From Synaphobranchus kaupii (taxonomy: Eukaryota; Chordata; Actinopteri; Anguilliformes; Synaphobranchidae): DNA of 64,000 nucleotides. The translations under genes and the position numbers were made by a program. Of the stretch, positions 58,205-64,000 are shown one piece after another. The stretch covers positions 117,753,906 to 117,817,905 of the forward strand of contig CM056376.1 in assembly GCA_029718625.1 (NCBI GenBank), in the 5' to 3' direction. How positions within the stretch are numbered: position 1 is the first letter of the stretch; every line of letters starts with the position of its first letter. A model generated the notes under the pieces. The model saw nothing but the letters and a program-made list of their open reading frames with translations. It was not told the DNA's origin and ran no database searches.

Positions 58205-58636
58205 CTCATGCAGTGTTACACTATGCAGAGGTACACTGTTACAATCAGCCTTAAAGTGTGTGCAGTATGGTATACATACGCTGTTACAATCAACCTTACA
58301 GTGTCTGCAGTATGGTATATCTACACTGTTACAATCAACATTAGAGTGTGCGCAGTATGGTATAAATACACTGTTACAATCAGCATTAGAGTGTGTGCAG
58401 TATGGTATACATACGCTGTTACAATCAACCGTAGAGTGTCTGCAGTATGGTATAGATACAGTGTTATAATCAGCCTTAGAGTTTGTGCAGTATGGTATAG
58501 ATACACTGTTACAATCAGCCTTAGAGTGTCTGCGCTATGGTATAGATACACTGTTACAATCAGCATTAGTGTCTGCACTATGGTATAGATACACTGTTAC
58601 AATCAGCCTTAGAGTGTCTGCACTATGGTATAGATC
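58205..58636. repeat. 44-45-bp minisatellite
   Basis: About ten units of TACACTGTTACAATCAGCCT, TAGAGTGTGTGCAGTATGGT, ATA. Each ends in GTATGGTATA(C/G)AT. It lies in the presumed intron of the unidentified plus-strand gene. Confidence 0.92.
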
Positions 58637-59795
58637 AGTGGCGTTACGTTGACTGTAAAATAGGCCTTCGGTAACCTTATTTTTATACGGATATTATTAT
58701 TATTATATCCACTTAATTATCAATCAAGCAATTCATTAACTGAATAACAAACATCAATGAGTTTTTCTGTGCTAGTATTTTTATTTGCGTCATAAAATGG
58801 GTAGCACTTAAATATATCCTATGTAGCAACGGCCAGTGCAGGGTTACTTGTTTCCATTTATTTAGCTTGAGTAGCCTAACAATCAAATAATTAATTCGCG
58901 GAATAATCAAGACCAATTTGTAGCCTATAATGATTTAGAAATGATAAGAGAAACAACTTGAGATTGTTTAACAAGGATCAGCCAATAATATTAATGCGTT
59001 CAAGAATGTAATTACTTTAAGACTACACTCAAATTAGTCAAAGCGATTTAAACATTAGAAAGCATAAATTTAAGTGTTTGGAACGGTTGAGAGCAACGCA
59101 TAATTCAGGCTATAAAAACGAATTTACGAAAATCTACTAAATTTTGAACATTTAAACATGGAGCATTTAAAAGTCAGAATCTTTGCATGATAACACGTCA
59201 TCATAAATGTGGAAATACTAAGACACTTTATGTTGGTTTTTCCTTTAATTTGTCACCCGTCTATACATTTGCCCCTTCCAATGGTTTAAGATGTAAATAT
59301 TGATATCACACTGGTACACATACCTAAGTATGTAGCCAAATCATTCACTCTTGTACCTCAATAAAACATCACTTTTTTCTGTACTCTACATCTTTTGCTG
59401 CATGCCCTTGGATCATATTTCTCTGTAGTTAAAAAAAAATGTTCCCATTCATAATGACTCCAAGTTAAATTTTACATTCATCTAGCACATATCAGTGCAC
59501 AGTAAATTGTAAAGAGTATTTTCCATGCCCTAAGTGACAAGTATAGCCCAGGAAGATATCAATACGCCATGGCCTATATTATGTACAATAACATTACAAT
59601 AAAATAATACTCCACCATCAGGAAAATGCTGCCAAATGATCTAGCTTCAATGAAAATCATACATCAAACATAATACATGACTGAGCCACCAATGAACACT
59701 TACACTACAGTATGTGAAATGCACTCAAAATGCGAAATAGCAATATCAAGCATATTGGACATGACAGTGGTCGAGTGGAAAAACTAATGTACATA
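58637..59795. other. No gene; one Tc1 end fragment
   Basis: AT-rich. TTTTCCTTTAATTTGTCACC at about 59240 repeats the right end of the Tc1 remnant at 13590-13615. Confidence 0.55.
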
Positions 59796-60441
59796 CAGTT
59801 GAAGTCGAAAGTTTACATGCACCTTAGCCAAATCCATTTGAACTCAGTTTTTCACAATTCCTGACATTTAATCCTAGTAAACATTCCCTGTCTTAGGTCA
59901 GTTAGGATCACGACTTTATTTTAAGAATGTGAAATGTCAGAATAATAGTAGAGAGAATTATTTATTTCAGCTTTTATTTTTTTCATCACATTCCCAGTGG
60001 GTCAGAAGTTTACATACACTCTGTTGGTATTTGGTAGCATTGCCTTTAAATTGTTTAACTTGGGTCAAATGTTTCGGGTAGCCTTCCACAAGCTTCACAA
60101 TAAGTTACAGAAATTTTTGCCCATTCCTCCTGACAGAACTGGTATAACTGAGCCAGGTTTGTAGGCCTCCTTGCTCGCACACGCCTTTTCAGTTCTGTCC
60201 ACACATTTTCGATTGGATTAGAAGAGCCATTTGCGACCAAGCTTTAACTTCCTGGCTAATGTCTTGAGGTGTTGCTTCAATATATCTACATAATTTTCCT
60301 TCCTCATGATGCCATCTATTTTGTGAAGTGCACCAGTCCGTCATGCAGCAAAGCACCCCCACAACATGATGCTGCCACCCCCGTGCTTCATGAGTTTTAA
60401 TGACTTCAACCTAAGTGTATGTAAACTTCCGACTTCAACTG
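59796..60441 (-). mobile_element. Internally deleted Tc1 element with IR/DR ends
   Basis: Outer end CAGTTGAAGTCGAAAGTTTA next to TA, mirrored at 60441 (TAAACTTCCGACTTCAACTG). An inner direct repeat (CCCAGTGGGTCAGAAGTTTA) starts at 59993. This two-repeat IR/DR layout is that of the salmonid/zebrafish Tc1 group that includes Sleeping Beauty and Tdr1. Transposase remains on the minus strand: KHGGGSIMLWGCFAA near 60350-60390, LKQHLKTLARKLKLGRKW, and NPIENVWTELKRRVRARRPT (60055-60240). Most of the gene and the right inner repeat are gone. Confidence 0.9.
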
Positions 60442-60848
60442 TATGTAGCCAGCCAGACCAACCGCATATTACAAGCAGTATTACTTACATATTGAGGAGG
60501 AATAACTTCCGTCATGTTCGTAAACACAATCTATAAAATCAACACTTCCTCTGACCCACTCTCAAAGTCCATGTGGACAAGGCAGGGATTACTCTAGCCG
60601 TGCTGATCAGTTGGCCAAATTAGAAAAATCTTGTGATTAAAGCAGGAAAAAACAATTACGCCTCGTCAAGTGAATGTGTTTTGGGTAATACTAAACTGAT
60701 AAAATTAAAATGCTGTTATGCGGGGCTGTTAAGCATCCAATAAGAAATTGCAAACACTGTTGAGAAGGATATACTATCCTCTATCGGATAAAACAGTTGT
60801 CACTCAAAGGACATGAAACACTTAACAGCTGCAGGTTACAAGGTTCTG
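60442..60848. other. No gene recognised
   Basis: Spacer between the Tc1 element and the inverted-repeat structure; no feature supported. Confidence 0.5.
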
Positions 60849-62236
60849 CGTATAGACGTTTCAGATAGTGTAATAGCATTATAAAGTGGTGTGTATTTCT
60901 CAAACAGATTGTCCAAGACAATAAATTACCACTGAATTTTGAAGGAACATCTCTATGCGTGAAACCAATGGTAGGATTGTGTATTTATTTAATATCTAGT
61001 AACTAGAATGACGTGGTATAATTACGCAAGAATTTCACTTGTTTATTCTATAATTGAATGAGCAGGGCTTTTCACTGCTGAATTAAATTATGCTTATCTT
61101 GCTTCCTTATCTACTCCAATTATTATTATTTTAATGATGTATTTGTTTGAGGGTGACTTAGGCTGTCTCAGGGTTTCTCCTGGGTTTCAAAATGGTTTGG
61201 GCTGTAATGTCTCTACCAGAGTTTCCCCTGAGTTTTGAACATTTTTGGTTGGGTGGCGATATCTCTGCACATTGGGTGACCCGTCTGGGGCCTGGATAGC
61301 CAGGGGAGACCATGTATATATTTGAACCTGTATTACTTTTGGTAAGATGTTACTGGTTTAAGATTTACCCTGTATTGGACTTAGCAACTTCACTTTCACT
61401 CTCTAGAGCTATGACGGCTTGCTTCTCTTTTTTGTGGGTACATAGCGCTTATGCCTAGATGTTTTGCCAATTTGTATGTTTCATGTATTGTGAAACATTT
61501 TGTACAGTTAAATAAAATAAATGTTACATCATGGAATGTTAAAGGGATTAAAAGCCCAGTCAAATGCACAAGAGTCCTCTCACACAATTAGACAATGAAT
61601 AATTGAAATGAAAACAAAAATGTTTTTTTTTTGTTAACCCCTTTGCGTAAATGCATAGTGATAATGGCGACGGTGTCACCATTTTGCTCAACTGAAACAT
61701 TCATTGCTCCTGCAGCCAAACTATTAGTGGAAATCACAAACTCTGTGTTTTAACTTTATTGGTAGACGATTCGTGACAACTCTGCTGAATAGAGAGTTTC
61801 TAAGTGTCACTATTTTCCCGTAGCAAGTCGATTAAACAAGCACCCACCCGCCCAGTCTATACCTACCCATGCGTGACATAGTGGACAATAGCATCTTTGT
61901 GTGAGTTCATAAATATATTTATTCATCATATAAAATTATAATTCCGTCATAACAACAAGATAAACCCAACAATAGCCTGATTGTATGCCAAAAACGCTGT
62001 GAAAAGCCCTGCTCACTCAAATGCAAAATAAACATGAGAAATTATTGTCTCATTGTACCACATATTCTACAATGAATATCTGCTACTAAATATGAAATAA
62101 ATACAATCCTACCATTGGTTTTACAGATAGAGATGTTCATTTCAAAATTCAGTGGTCATTTATTGTCTGGTACAATCCTTTTGAGAAATTTACAACACTT
62201 TATACCGCTATTACACTATCTGAAACGTCGACTCGT
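60849..62236. repeat. 1.4 kb inverted-repeat structure
   Basis: Arms at about 60849-61078 and 61996-62236 mirror each other (GACGTTTCAGATAGTGTAAT with ATTACACTATCTGAAACGTC; ACCACTGAATTTTGAA; GAGCAGGGCTTTTCAC with GTGAAAAGCCCTGCTC), roughly 80-85 percent alike. The 0.9 kb between has no recognised protein. It may be a DNA element with long TIRs or an inverted duplication. Confidence 0.78.
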
Positions 62237-62489
62237 AATACCCCCCATGCCCTGCAAGCCTGTCTCATTCATTACAGTTCATTCTGGTTTAATTGTCGGC
62301 TCTTTTATCCAATAGAGTACATTATAACCTTAGCAGCGGTATATGCAACGTCTTATTTTGTGCTTTGAAAAATGTATTGAATGCCAGCGTAACGGCAGTT
62401 GTCGTTTTAATGGTCTGGTATTACACAAGCTCTATAGAAAACGCATTAGGGAGGGGAGTATTCTCCCGATATGTACAGTAAGTATGTTT

Positions 62490-63012
62490 GCGTCTAGAAA
62501 AACCACCCAGGAAAAAGTTTATTCTCGGCCGAAATGGAGGTGGTCTTGGTCTTCCTGACATTTATAAATATTACATTGCATTTAACACAAGATACCCTCT
62601 CAAAAGGGCATATAATGAGGACCACAATTATACCTCTTGGGAAAGTAAGTATTAAGCAGGAAGTATTAAGCATGAGCAGATGCGCTCTATCATTAAAAGC
62701 ATCATGGTACTTCCCAAAGTACTGGCAACAAATAAAAAACCCTATCATACAATTATCTTGTGAAATTGCTTCCATTCTACATAGAACCTTAGGTTTTGAT
62801 GGAATGCAAACTCCAAATAACCCCTTGTGGAAAAATGGGGAACGGTAAACCATTTGTAAATAGATAATGGGAATTTAAAGGTTTATATAGTCTCTCTGAT
62901 CTGTTTGATAATCGCAAACTGAGATAATTCCAGCAAATGAAAGAGGAGTTTGGTTTATCAAACCAAGACTTCCTACTATAAACAAATCAGGTCACAGCTT
63001 CTTAAACACATT
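62490..63012 (+). pseudogene. L1/Tx1-type LINE ORF2 3' fragment
   Basis: Across several frames: LGRNGGGLGLPDIYKYYIAF, NTRYPLKRAYNEDHNYTSWE, VLPKVLATNKKPYHT, LSCEIASILHRTLGFDGM, NPLWKNGE and FGLSNQDFLLYKQIRSQL. This is the region after the reverse transcriptase in fish L1/Tx1 LINEs (GGLGLPDxYxYYxAF; FGLxxxxFLxYxQxRS). Stops and frameshifts throughout; no 5' half. Confidence 0.82.
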
Positions 63013-64000
63013 GGAGAGAAAACATCCTCACTGCGTAGATGTCCATTTGGAGACCCGGGGAAGCGTTTGGACCCTAGGGTTTTGTTGTTGGCGGATTGGT
63101 GACGCTCTCACAAGTGGACGTGATGAACAACCATTGCTTCAGGCTTGCTTGTTTGAGCGCATTCACTATGGCGGAAACTCAAATACACATGAGAGGTGTT
63201 CATATGTATTTGCGCAGTGCGTCAGCCACTTGGCATTTGATGGGGTGGGCACGAAATGGCACCAAATGTGTAAAACATTTGTAGCCTATATGTATATTAC
63301 CTCCTTTTGATTATTTGTTTTTCCTTTCATTGATTGTTTTTTAAGTTTTCTATTTTATTCATTAATTCTGTGTGTGTATATATGCGGCGCGCGTTTGTGA
63401 GTGTTGTGTGTTTGTGGCCGATTCCACTCTGGCTGTTATGTCCATAGTGAGTAGTAGTAGATTTATCTAGGCATTTATGTTGTCTGCTTTTGTTGCTGTT
63501 ACTGTCATTTATGTTGTTTGTTTATTATAACTTAGACATTTTTTTTTTAAATGTCAAAAAGTGAAAAAAGCTAAACTCCTAAAACTTTTACATGCAGATG
63601 GAAGAGAAATCATCATTATTCAACAACCATAGTGAAATAAATGACTGAAAATGTGTTTGAAGATATTTATGATGAATAATCTCACTTGAACAAGACTATA
63701 TTGTCATGTGAAAAGTTTTAAAAAAACTTACATTTATGATTTTCCTTTCAAATAATATATTCAACTGGAAAAAGAGCAAAATACATAAATATATAGCCAT
63801 ACTTCCAAAAAATCCAAAACATATGGTGTTTCCATTCCCATGGAAATGTATTTGACAATATTTATGATGGAAAAATCAATTTCACAGAAAAATTACCAAA
63901 ATGCATAAGATTGTGGTGTTTTTTCCTAAAAGTCAAAAATACGTAACTTTATCATTCAGATGGATGGCAAATTGTGTTTGTTGAAATGATGAAAAACAGC
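63013..64000. other. No gene recognised
   Basis: 63013-63310 may be further LINE tail; 63330-64000 is AT-rich with no array, TIR or conserved frame that can be supported. Confidence 0.5.

Overview
This is teleost fish genomic DNA. The evidence is intron-split vertebrate genes, many Tc1-like elements including one with a Sleeping Beauty-type IR/DR end, hAT, Harbinger, L2 and L1/Tx1-type LINE remnants, and long (CA)n tracts. The exact species cannot be read from the sequence. The word TAGGCTA/TAGCCTA is strongly over-represented and may help place it.

Two genes can be identified, both on the minus strand. From the left edge to about 11.8 kb lie the first five coding exons of ndrg2 (start codon at 11762-11764; exons at 11690-11764, 7654-7695, 7080-7185, 2283-2403 and 1086-1148). 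The gene leaves the window at the left. All five exons join in frame with canonical GT/AG sites. From 44.4 to 48.1 kb lies a Kelch-like BTB-BACK-Kelch gene best matching klhl33. It has recognisable exon structure, but its reading frame is broken by a dozen or so single-base indels and no clear nonsense substitution. In human both genes lie on 14q11.2, which supports both calls. A GC-box-rich sequence with a strong splice donor at 56.4-56.8 kb may be the first exon of an unidentified plus-strand gene.

The remainder is repeat. The 33 kb between the two genes is a nest of transposons: Tc1-like terminal-repeat frames inside one another, a TTAA-flanked inverted-repeat element holding a hAT element, a 0.9 kb palindrome, a Harbinger transposase remnant, and a 2.7 kb array of about 105 copies of a 26-bp unit between two 246-bp direct repeats. 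A fold-back module occurs eight times inside Tc1-like frames of different families. The right end holds minisatellites, hAT and Tc1 remnants, a 1.4 kb inverted-repeat structure and a LINE fragment.

The most unusual observation is that all nine visible ndrg2 splice junctions, and several in klhl33, have a tandem repeat within about 60 nt. In intron 4 the repeat unit contains the splice acceptor and the first bases of exon 5. The unit is 33 nt, so use of the next acceptor copy would insert 11 codons in frame. No new enzyme system, CRISPR array, tRNA or rRNA was found.
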